From Natrinema amylolyticus_A (lineage in GTDB: Archaea; Halobacteriota; Halobacteria; Halobacteriales; Natrialbaceae), in the NCBI RefSeq assembly GCF_042678045.1, contig NZ_JBHUDI010000003.1, positions 124,001-188,000 on the forward strand: a DNA stretch of 64,000 nt, read 5' to 3'. Position numbers and translations under genes: made by a program. This document shows, one piece after another, positions 32,889 to 40,503 of the stretch; position 1 is the first letter of the stretch, and each line of letters opens with the position of its first letter. The notes below the pieces were generated by a model that saw only the letters and a list, made by a program, of their open reading frames with translations, was not told the origin of the DNA and made no database searches.

Positions 32889-33042
32889 TCCCGCCCTTCA
32901 CGTGAGTGACGAGTGTTCCGACGCTCAGTCGGAACCGAGAAGCAAACAGGGCGGGAGTGAATCGCGTAAGCTCTGTTGGCGAGCGCGAGTCGACCGCTTT
33001 AGGGTCAAGCCCCGAGGCCCTCAGCCTGCTCCGCCTGTAGAC
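32889..33042 (+). mobile_element. IS200/IS605 relic with nested guide-scaffold-like hairpins
   Basis: An outer stem TCCCGCCCT (32889-32897)/AGGGCGGGA (32948-32956) encloses an inner perfect stem GTTCCGAC (32915-32922)/GTCGGAAC (32928-32935). About 45 nt further comes GGTCAAGCCCCGAGG and then CTGTAGAC (33035-33042), the same hairpin-plus-box found at 47540-47585 (inverted) and 61797-61841. The left arm of the last hairpin is decayed. This looks like the right-hand end of a tnpB element without its gene. Confidence 0.55.
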
Positions 33043-33212
33043 CCCCTCCGAAGATTGTTCGGAATCCGCTTCGTCCCGACCTGACTTGTCGTTCGATACG
33101 AGTAATACCGTTTTAGATATTCTCCAAGCCAGTGTTTCACCGCGTAATCAGAGAACTCGATCGAGCCGAGGAAATATGCCACCCGACTAGTGGGTCGAAG
33201 GCGGCTAGGGGC

Positions 33213-33234
33213 TGTGTTTCACGTGTGAAACACA
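33213..33234. promoter_or_regulatory. Perfect 10-bp-arm dyad TGTGTTTCAC/GTGAAACACA
   Basis: TGTGTTTCAC (33213-33222) and GTGAAACACA (33225-33234) are separated by GT. It lies in the 33043-33407 gap between the mobile half of the window and the polysaccharide operon, about 170 nt before the first gene. The short spacer suits a dimeric helix-turn-helix protein. The gap holds no gene that I can support. Confidence 0.55.
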
Positions 33235-33407
33235 TGGTTGGGTCGATGCTTTCTGCTTTTATTGGCATTAAAAATAGCTAGTGGAAACACCACGGCTGCA
33301 ATATGAGTTCAACTTTACCAGCAATCTCGCCGACTCTTGCTGTTCTGTTTCCTTTTGAAACGGTCCAGCCCCCTTTTCAGAAACACCGGCCATCTCGTGA
33401 CCGAAAT

Positions 33408-33983
33408 ATGAGTGAGAGAAAAGCGGACACGGCGATTTCAGACCGGGCGACTGTAGGCCATCCATATGAAACGGAGAGTCGGGAGCCGGTCATCGGTACG
33501 AATCCAACGATCAGACCGGGAACGATCATCTACGACGACGTCGTCATCGGCGACCGACTCAATACTGGTCACTTCGCGTTGATTCGCGAACGGACTGAAA
33601 TCGGCGACGACGCCCTCGTTGGAACAAACGTGACCATTGATGGAACGTCGACGATCGGCTCGAACGCGAATTTCCAGACCGGTGCGTACGTCCCTGCGGA
33701 GACCACGATCGGAGATCATGTCTTTCTCGGACCGAATGCCGTCCTAACGAACGATCCGTATCCGCTCCGGCGCGACGCAGATCTCGAGGGCCCATCGCTC
33801 GAGGATCACGTGTCGGTCGGTGCGAACGCGACAATCCTTCCGGGCGTGACTGTCGGCCGCGGATCGTTCGTCGCCGCTGGGGCCGTCGTAACGCGGGACG
33901 TCCCCCAGCAGACGCTCGCGATCGGCGCACCGGCGAGTCACGAGCCGCTTCCGGACTCTCTCTGTGGGGGGAACGCCGAATGA
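33408..33983 (+). CDS. wbpD: UDP-amino-sugar N-acetyltransferase, WbpD/WlbB-like
   Basis: This 191-aa protein starts at ATG 33408 (MSERKADTAISDR); the frame upstream to 33303 is hydrophobic and atypical. Left-handed beta-helix hexapeptide repeats fill residues about 30-175 (IGDRLNTGHFALIRERTEI, VTIDGTSTIGSNANF), with the VFLGPNAVLTNDPYP and VGRGSFVAAGAVVTRDVP features of the WbpD/WlbB family. These enzymes acetylate the 3-amino group of UDP-GlcNAc(3N)A. It is first in a tight wbpD-E-B-A-like operon (ATGA overlap with the next gene), which supports the assignment. Confidence 0.85.
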   Translation: MSERKADTAISDRATVGHPYETESREPVIGTNPTIRPGTIIYDDVVIGDRLNTGHFALIRERTEIGDDALVGTNVTIDGTSTIGSNANFQTGAYVPAETTIGDHVFLGPNAVLTNDPYPLRRDADLEGPSLEDHVSVGANATILPGVTVGRGSFVAAGAVVTRDVPQQTLAIGAPASHEPLPDSLCGGNAE

Positions 33984-35053
33984 TCCCGGTTGCGAATCCC
34001 GTACTCGGTGAGCGGGAGATTGAGCGCGTCTCGGCCGTCATCGAGAGTGGCATGCTCGCCGACGGCGACGAAGTCAGAGAGTTCGAGCAGGAGTTTGCCG
34101 ATTATTGTGGCGTCGAACACGGAGTGGCGACCTCGAACGGGACGACGGCGCTCCACGCGGCGCTTGAGTCCCTCGGCATCGGTGAGGGCGACCGAGTCCT
34201 CACGACGCCGTTTTCGTTCGTTGCGACGGCGAACGCGATCAGACATACCGGGGCGAAACCGGTATTTGCCGATATCGATCCGGCCACGTACAATCTAGAT
34301 CCGACGGTCGCTCGCGAGGCAGCGACAAAAGAGGATGTCGATGCGATACTCGTCGTTCACCTCTACGGCCACCCAGCCGAGATGGATGCGCTCACGGACC
34401 TCGCAGACGATCTCGAGATTCCGCTGATCGAAGACTGTGCGCAGGCTCACGGAGCGACCTATCGGGGCGACCGTGTTGGGTCGTTCGGCGACGTCGCCTG
34501 CTTCTCGTTCTATCCAACGAAGAATATGACCACCGGCGAAGGCGGAATGATCTTGACCGACTATTCTGAGGTCGCCGACCGCGCTGAGCGGTATGTCGAT
34601 CACGGCCGAACAGACGATGGAACCCACGCTACCGTGGGACATAACTTCCGAATGACCAACCTTGCGGCCGCGATCGGTCGCGCTCAACTCGAGCGCCTTC
34701 CCGTGTTTCTCGAGCGGCGACGAGAGAACGCCGCTCGGCTGACCGATGGTCTCTCCGGCACGTCGCTATCGCTTCCGACCGAACCCGGGTATACCCGTCA
34801 TACCTACCACCAGTATACCGTCCGCGTTCCCGATCGTCGAGCGTTGCGGGATCACCTCGCGGCACACGATATCGGGTCGGGCGTCTACTATTCGGACTGT
34901 ATCCACGACGAACCGGCGTACAACGATGTTACTCACGACGCGCCCGAAGCGGAGCAGGCAGCCGCCGAGGTACTGTCGCTACCGGTCCATCCGAACATCT
35001 CTGCCGACGATATCGACCATATTACCGAGGTAATCACTGACTATGCAGCCTGA
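33980..35053 (+). CDS. wbpE: DegT/DnrJ/EryC1 aminotransferase, WbpE-like
   Basis: This 357-aa PLP enzyme of the sugar aminotransferase family has the conserved TSNGTTALHAAL phosphate-binding turn (about 51-62), D152 in IEDCAQAHGA and the Schiff-base lysine K181 in FYPTKNMTTGEGG. HNFRMTNLAAAIGRAQL closes the active site of the partner subunit. In the WbpA-B-E-D pathway the family converts UDP-3-keto-GlcNAcA to the 3-amino sugar using glutamate. Overlaps on both sides fit that order. The exact substrate is inferred from operon context. Confidence 0.9.
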   Translation: MIPVANPVLGEREIERVSAVIESGMLADGDEVREFEQEFADYCGVEHGVATSNGTTALHAALESLGIGEGDRVLTTPFSFVATANAIRHTGAKPVFADIDPATYNLDPTVAREAATKEDVDAILVVHLYGHPAEMDALTDLADDLEIPLIEDCAQAHGATYRGDRVGSFGDVACFSFYPTKNMTTGEGGMILTDYSEVADRAERYVDHGRTDDGTHATVGHNFRMTNLAAAIGRAQLERLPVFLERRRENAARLTDGLSGTSLSLPTEPGYTRHTYHQYTVRVPDRRALRDHLAAHDIGSGVYYSDCIHDEPAYNDVTHDAPEAEQAAAEVLSLPVHPNISADDIDHITEVITDYAA

Positions 35054-36026
35054 ATTCCAACTAGATGTCGGCGTCATCGGCGTCGGATCGATGGGGGAAA
35101 ACCACACTCGAGTGTACAACGGACTCCCGACCGCGAACCTCGTCGGCGTCTTCGACATCGACGAGAGTCGAGCAACGGCAGTCGCGGACGAATACGGCGG
35201 ATCTCCGATGGCACTCGAGGACCTTCTCGCCTCCGTCGACGCCGTCTCGGTCGTCGTCCCCACCCGCAACCACGACGACGTGGCGACGAAGTGCATCGAC
35301 GCCGGGGTTGGGATGCTCATCGAGAAACCCGTCGTCGAGGACCCCGAGGTCGGACGGAAACTCCAGTCGGAGGCGCGGGCGGCTAACGTTCCGGTACAGG
35401 TCGGCCACATCGAACGATTTAATCCGGCCGTCCAGATGCTCGAGGAGCTGATCGGCGATCTGTCGATCATCAGTATCTCGGCCGAACGGCTCGGACCACC
35501 GCCGGGCCGCGTGATCGAAGACAGTGCAGTGCTCGACCTGATGATCCACGACATCGATATCGTCCTCTCGCTCCTCGGGGAGAAACCCACCAGGATACAG
35601 AGCAGCGGCGTAAATGGCAATCGCCACGCGACCGCGCTACTCGAGTTCGATTCGGGCACGATGGCATCGTTGACAGCGAGTCGATTAACACAGCGGAAAG
35701 TACGGACGCTCACGGTGACCGCCGAGGAGTGTGTCGTCGAACTCGATTACATCGATCAGTCGATCGAAATCCACCGCCAGTCAGTCCCCGAGTACGTCGC
35801 GGACAACGGCGATATCCGATTCAAACATGAGAGTCTCGTCGAACAGCCGCGTATTCCGAACGAAGAACCGCTTCGCGCCGAACTCGCCTCGTTCCTCGGG
35901 GCGATCGCGTCGAACGAACCGCCGAAGGTGACGATCGACGACGGGATCACCGCGCTCGAGATCGCACAGCAGATCGAGGCGCTGGGAACCGGTGATCGAC
36001 TGGCCGCGGAGGTCGCGGATGACTGA
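35043..36026 (+). CDS. wbpB: Gfo/Idh/MocA oxidoreductase, WbpB/WlbA-like
   Basis: This 327-aa NAD-dependent oxidoreductase has a Rossmann motif VIGVGSMGENH (about 11-21), the catalytic EKP motif at 94-96 (LIEKPVV) and the C-terminal beta-sheet domain with IHDIDIVLSLL. In the diacetamido-uronic-acid pathway this family oxidises C3 of UDP-GlcNAcA, producing the keto substrate for the aminotransferase encoded just upstream. The start overlaps the aminotransferase gene by 11 nt, and the end overlaps the dehydrogenase gene. Assignment as WbpB rests on neighbours. Confidence 0.87.
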   Translation: MQPEFQLDVGVIGVGSMGENHTRVYNGLPTANLVGVFDIDESRATAVADEYGGSPMALEDLLASVDAVSVVVPTRNHDDVATKCIDAGVGMLIEKPVVEDPEVGRKLQSEARAANVPVQVGHIERFNPAVQMLEELIGDLSIISISAERLGPPPGRVIEDSAVLDLMIHDIDIVLSLLGEKPTRIQSSGVNGNRHATALLEFDSGTMASLTASRLTQRKVRTLTVTAEECVVELDYIDQSIEIHRQSVPEYVADNGDIRFKHESLVEQPRIPNEEPLRAELASFLGAIASNEPPKVTIDDGITALEIAQQIEALGTGDRLAAEVADD

Positions 36027-37437
36027 GCAACGCCGGCAGTCCGACCACAACATCGATAGCCTGTACGGTGTCGAGAAACCGTCGAACCGACAGCGAGACG
36101 CGTTCCTGAGCGGTTCGATCCCGGTCGGCGTCTACGGCCTCGGGAAAATGGGGCTGCCCCTGGCGGCAGTGTTCGCCGAAACGACGGGAAACGTCATTGG
36201 CGCCGATATCGATCCCGCCGTCGTCGAGGCGGTCACCGACGGCGACTGCCACGTGAAACGGGAGCCGGGGCTGCCGTCGCTCGTCGCTGAAACGGTCGCC
36301 GAAGGCGCGTTTACCGCAACGACGAGTCCGCTCGATGCCGCCAAGCGCGCGTCGGTTCACGTCGTTATCGTGCCGACGCCAATCACCGAGGACAACGAGC
36401 CCGACCTCTCGATCCTCGACGCCGTTGTCGAGGAGATCGGGACCGGGCTCGAACGGGGAGATCTCGTGCTCATCGAGTGTACCGTTCCGCCGCGGACGAC
36501 AGCCGACCGAGTCCTGCCCGCGCTTGAGGGCACGTCGGGCATCTCGCGCGATGAGTTCGGACTGGCGTTCTGTCCGGAGCGGACCTCGAGCGGCCGGGCA
36601 CTCGAGGACATCCGCGGCTCGTACCCGAAAATCGTCGGTGGCGTTGATGAGGAGAGCACCCGCGCAGCGAACCTGGTCTACGAAACGATCAACGATGACG
36701 GTGTGATTCAGGTGACCGACGCGACGACGGCGGAGGCCGTGAAGGTCTTCGAGGGATTGTACAGGGACGTCAACATCGCGCTCGCCAACGAACTGGCGAC
36801 GTTTACCGACGAGTTTGGAATCGACGTCAGGGAAGCGATCGATGTCGCCAACACGCAGCCGTACTGTGACATTCACGACCCCGGGCCCGGCGTCGGCGGC
36901 CACTGTATTCCCTTCTATCCGTACTTCGTAATCGATCCCTTCGAGACGGATGCGCCACTGTTGCGGACCGCTCGAGCGGTCAACGATTCGATGCCGTCGT
37001 ACACGGTCGACAAACTCCGCGAGGAGTTCGACGCGGAGCGAACTGAGTTGGCCGATACCTCAATCCTGCTGCTCGGATTAACTTACCGTCCCGGCGTCGA
37101 GGAAATCAGGGCGTCACCGTCGCTTTCCATCGCCAAGGAGCTATCTGCGGCGGGGGCAGACGTCTATGGCGTCGATCCGGTGCTCGAGTCGTTCGAGGAG
37201 TTCGAGGAACGGGGTCTAACCTCCCTCTCACTGGACGACATATACGATCTACCCGTCGATAGTGTGGTCCTCGTTACGCCACACGAAGAGTTCGAATTGA
37301 TCCGCTGGGACAAACTCGATCGCACTGACGGACGACTGATCGTTATCGACAGCCGCGATGCACTCGACCAGAAGGTGCTTTCGCAGACGAGCCATCGTGT
37401 GTATACGCTCGGAACGGGGTTCACGAACGATGTATAG
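36019..37437 (+). CDS. wbpA: UDP-GlcNAc/ManNAc 6-dehydrogenase, WbpA-like
   Basis: This 472-aa UDP-sugar 6-dehydrogenase starts at ATG 36019; an earlier start would overlap wbpB more. An N-terminal NAD domain (VYGLGKMGLPLA) is followed by FCPERTSSGRALEDI, the central helical dimerisation domain and the catalytic cysteine C296 in GPGVGGHCIPFYP. A C-terminal UDP-binding domain holds LLLGLTYRPGVEEIRASP. The family oxidises C6 of UDP-N-acetylhexosamine to the uronic acid using two NAD+, giving the first step of the pathway. It is the last of the four coupled genes. Confidence 0.92.
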   Translation: MTEQRRQSDHNIDSLYGVEKPSNRQRDAFLSGSIPVGVYGLGKMGLPLAAVFAETTGNVIGADIDPAVVEAVTDGDCHVKREPGLPSLVAETVAEGAFTATTSPLDAAKRASVHVVIVPTPITEDNEPDLSILDAVVEEIGTGLERGDLVLIECTVPPRTTADRVLPALEGTSGISRDEFGLAFCPERTSSGRALEDIRGSYPKIVGGVDEESTRAANLVYETINDDGVIQVTDATTAEAVKVFEGLYRDVNIALANELATFTDEFGIDVREAIDVANTQPYCDIHDPGPGVGGHCIPFYPYFVIDPFETDAPLLRTARAVNDSMPSYTVDKLREEFDAERTELADTSILLLGLTYRPGVEEIRASPSLSIAKELSAAGADVYGVDPVLESFEEFEERGLTSLSLDDIYDLPVDSVVLVTPHEEFELIRWDKLDRTDGRLIVIDSRDALDQKVLSQTSHRVYTLGTGFTNDV

Positions 37438-38458
37438 GGGCCATACGGTCGCCGTCGTCGTCCCGGCATACAACGAGGAGGGATTCGTCGGCGAGGTGCT
37501 TGAAACGGTCCCGGACTATGTAGATCGGATTTACGCGATAGATGACGATTCGTCTGACGGCACATGGGCGGAGATTCGTCGCGCGGCTACCGTACTGAAC
37601 GAAATAGAAGGCGGTAGCGATCGCTCGCCGACCGTCACAACAACCAACAGGGGACCGGGAACGACGAACCGCGTCGTCCCGATTCAGCACGAGACGAACC
37701 GGGGTGTCGGCGGCGCGATCAAGACTGGATATGTCCAGGCTTGCGACGATGTAATCGACATTACAGCGGTGATGGGCGGTGACGGACAGATGGATCCCGA
37801 TCTGCTTTCGCGGTTCCTCGATCCGATCGTGGAGGGGGAGGTCGATTACACGAAGGGGAACCGACTCCTCTACCCGGAGTATCGCCGCGGTATGTCCGCC
37901 TGGCGATTATTCGGCAACTCGATACTATCCTATCTAACGAAGATGGCCAGCGGCTACTGGAAGATGATGGATCCACAGAACGGGTATACGGCTATCTCGC
38001 TGGATGCTCTGCAGACTATCGATCTCGACGGAATGTACGAAGATTACGGCTACTGTAACGATCTTCTGGTGAAACTCAACGTCGAGGAGATGCGCGTCGC
38101 AGACGTACCCATGCCCGCGGTATACGGCGACGAAGAGTCGGGGATTCAATATTCGACGTATATCCCGAAGGTTTCGGGGATGCTCTTCCGGAACTTCTGT
38201 TGGCGGCTGAGAACGCGGTACCTCGCCTCGGGTTTCAACCCGCTCGTGCTAGGATACATTTTCGGTGTGTTTGTATCGCTGGCCGGTGCAGTGAGCGGTG
38301 CGCGGGCGCTGCTCTCGGGGCTGCAACGAGAGGACACCGCATTCGATCGCATCGCAACCAGCGGCCGCCTCCTACTCAGTGGCACAGTATTCCTCTCGCT
38401 CGCAGTGTTGTTCGACATGCGAAAGAACGAGGAGTTAGAGGTACATCAGTATGAGTGA
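37430..38458 (+). CDS. Family 2 glycosyltransferase, dolichol-phosphate-sugar-synthase-like
   Basis: This 342-aa protein starts at ATG 37430, overlapping wbpA by 8 nt. The GT-A fold shows VAVVVPAYNEEGF, IDDDSSDGT, HETNRGVGGAIKTGY and the GGDGQMDPD metal motif. DPQNGYTAISL is conserved in polyprenyl-phosphate glycosyltransferases of the DPM/AglJ type. Two C-terminal TM helices (about 265-290 and 312-332) anchor it. It likely loads a nucleotide sugar onto a lipid carrier (dolichol phosphate in archaea), the first step of N-glycan or polysaccharide assembly. The sugar is unknown. Confidence 0.87.
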   Translation: MYRGHTVAVVVPAYNEEGFVGEVLETVPDYVDRIYAIDDDSSDGTWAEIRRAATVLNEIEGGSDRSPTVTTTNRGPGTTNRVVPIQHETNRGVGGAIKTGYVQACDDVIDITAVMGGDGQMDPDLLSRFLDPIVEGEVDYTKGNRLLYPEYRRGMSAWRLFGNSILSYLTKMASGYWKMMDPQNGYTAISLDALQTIDLDGMYEDYGYCNDLLVKLNVEEMRVADVPMPAVYGDEESGIQYSTYIPKVSGMLFRNFCWRLRTRYLASGFNPLVLGYIFGVFVSLAGAVSGARALLSGLQREDTAFDRIATSGRLLLSGTVFLSLAVLFDMRKNEELEVHQYE

Positions 38459-39491
38459 CGCACCCCGTATCATCGTCACGGTCCAGCACCCGGCGCACGT
38501 TCACTTCTTTCGGAACGCGATAACTGACCTGGAGGCCCTTGGATATGACGTCTGCGTGTTCGCCCGGGAGAAGGACATCGCGTGTACGCTCCTCGACACC
38601 TACGGGATCGAGTACGAGACACTCGCCGGGACCGCCAGTTCACCGATCGGTCTCGCGAAGACGCAGGCGATCTATGAGTACCGAATCCTAAGTCGAGTTC
38701 GTGCGCTGAAGCCGGACGTACTGCTCGCAATCGGTGAACCAGCGGTCGCTCACGCATCGTCGCTCGTCGGGGGTCAAAGCATCATATTTACTGATACGGA
38801 ACACGCGGCGGTGTCGAACGGGATTACGTTCCCCTTCGCAGACCTCCTCTGTACGCCGGACGCGTTCTGGGACGATCTCGGGGAACGACACCGCGTCTAC
38901 AGCGGGTTCCACGAACTCGCCTATCTCCATCCGGACCGGTTTACGCCCGATCCGATGATCCTCGAAGACCTCGGCGAAAGCGATAACGAACAACTCGTCG
39001 TGTTACGACTGGTTTCGTGGAACGCCGCACACGACTTCGGCCGGAGCGGCATCGATGGAATCGAAACGCTAATCAACGAACTCGAGCGCGGCGGCGCGAC
39101 AGTCCTCGTCACCGCCGAAGGACAGCTCCCGCCGTCGTTCGCGGACCGAGAGGTCGATGTACCTCCACACCGGATGCACGATTTACTCGCCGCTGCGGAC
39201 CTGTTTCTCGGCGAGAGCGCGACGATGGCGATCGAAAGCGGACTTCTCGGAACGCCGGCACTGTACGTATCCGACCTCCAAGCAGGCGTCCTCGGTGAGC
39301 TCGAGACCAAATATCGGCTGCTTCGATGGCTCTCGCGTCGCGCCGGTCCGACAGAGATCGCGGATCACGCCTGTGGACTACTGTCAGTCGACGATTCGAC
39401 GTGGTCCGAACGGCGGCGGACCGTCCTTGAAGAGACGATCGACACAACGCAGTTCATCGTCGATACCGTCGAGGAGGTTGCCCGAGGATGA
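38451..39491 (+). CDS. DUF354 family protein (glycosyltransferase-B-like fold)
   Basis: This 346-aa DUF354 protein has the family marks QHPAHVHFFRNAITDLE near the N-terminus, SIIFTDTEHAAVSNGITFP and LVVLRLVSWNAAHD, and a C-terminal LLAAADLFLGESATMAIES. The fold resembles UDP-GlcNAc 2-epimerases and GT-B glycosyltransferases. In this cluster a role as glycosyltransferase, or as the missing 2-epimerase (WbpI-type step), is possible but not shown by the sequence. Overlaps on both sides (ATGAGTGA at 38451 and ATGA at 39488) mark the operon. Confidence 0.85.
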   Translation: MSDAPRIIVTVQHPAHVHFFRNAITDLEALGYDVCVFAREKDIACTLLDTYGIEYETLAGTASSPIGLAKTQAIYEYRILSRVRALKPDVLLAIGEPAVAHASSLVGGQSIIFTDTEHAAVSNGITFPFADLLCTPDAFWDDLGERHRVYSGFHELAYLHPDRFTPDPMILEDLGESDNEQLVVLRLVSWNAAHDFGRSGIDGIETLINELERGGATVLVTAEGQLPPSFADREVDVPPHRMHDLLAAADLFLGESATMAIESGLLGTPALYVSDLQAGVLGELETKYRLLRWLSRRAGPTEIADHACGLLSVDDSTWSERRRTVLEETIDTTQFIVDTVEEVARG

Positions 39492-40381
39492 CATTAAACG
39501 ACTCCTTCGACGATCACGAATTCGCACTCTGTCTGACCCACGACGTCGATCGTGTTTTCAAGACGTTTCAGGCCCCTTACTACGCAGTGACCGAGCGCGA
39601 CCCCTCTCACTTGCGATCGTTGATAACCGACGAGCGACCGTACTGGCAGTTCGAGGAACTCATGGCGCTCGAGGAGGAACTCGATGTTCGGTCGTCGTTT
39701 TATTTCCTCAATGAGAAGCGGCTCTTCGAACAGTCGCCACGAGAGTGGTTCCGGTGGAAAAATTGGATGCTGTATACCGGCCGATACGAGATCACCGATC
39801 CGGAGATCGTCGACGTCATACGCACCCTCGATCGCGGTGGCTGGGAGATCGGACTTCATGGTTCGTACAACTCGTACGACGATGCCGATCGACTCCGATA
39901 CGAAAAATCGGTCCTCGAGGACGTTCTCGAAAAATCGGTCCTCGGCGGCCGACAGCACTACCTCAATACGATGCTGCCTCAGACGTGGGACCATCACCGA
40001 TCGATCGGGCTGCGGTACGATGCCAGCTACGGCTCGAGTACAACCTACGGGTTCGACGGTCGGTACGATGTCATCCGCCCGTTCGACGACGACTTTCTCG
40101 TGTTCCCGCTGACGGTCATGGAGACGCCGCTGCTCTCAAACGCGTCCTCGGTCGAGGCGGCATGGCGGGAGTGTCGCCGACTGCTCGAGGAAGCGCACGA
40201 ACACGACGCGATAATGACCGTTCTCTGGCACCCTCGGTACATGAACGAGTCGGAGTTCCCCGGCTACCGGACAATATACGAGCGGCTGATCCGGGAAGCG
40301 AAGGCCATGGATGCCTGGGTCGGCCCGTGCCGCGAGTGCTACCGGCGACTCGAGGCGACAACACCGTCGTCGTTCGAGTAA
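39488..40381 (+). CDS. Polysaccharide deacetylase-like (NodB-type) protein
   Basis: This 297-aa protein carries the first NodB motif in LCLTHDVDRVF (D19, D21) and a second in WEIGLHGSYNSY (histidine about residue 123), typical of metal-dependent carbohydrate de-N-acetylases of the archaeal/DUF7033-like branch. A late LWHPRYM supplies another conserved histidine. There is no signal peptide, so it should act in the cytosol on a precursor sugar or lipid-linked glycan. Last gene of the 33408-40381 operon. An N-terminal remnant of a paralog lies at 46248. Confidence 0.8.
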   Translation: MTLNDSFDDHEFALCLTHDVDRVFKTFQAPYYAVTERDPSHLRSLITDERPYWQFEELMALEEELDVRSSFYFLNEKRLFEQSPREWFRWKNWMLYTGRYEITDPEIVDVIRTLDRGGWEIGLHGSYNSYDDADRLRYEKSVLEDVLEKSVLGGRQHYLNTMLPQTWDHHRSIGLRYDASYGSSTTYGFDGRYDVIRPFDDDFLVFPLTVMETPLLSNASSVEAAWRECRRLLEEAHEHDAIMTVLWHPRYMNESEFPGYRTIYERLIREAKAMDAWVGPCRECYRRLEATTPSSFE

Positions 40382-40503
40382 GACCGGATGATAATCCTGC
40401 CTAGTACGGGCCGACTTGACTCGGAACGCTACGGACCGGCGAATCGGCGATCCGGCGAAAAGAACGTCTCAATGCGGTCAGCGAGCAGTCTCCGTGTCAG
40501 GAT

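Noticed and set aside
33303..33407. Extended N-terminus of the WbpD-like protein
   Set aside because: The added 35 residues are hydrophobic and proline-rich, unlike the family; the ATG at 33408 gives a normal-length enzyme.
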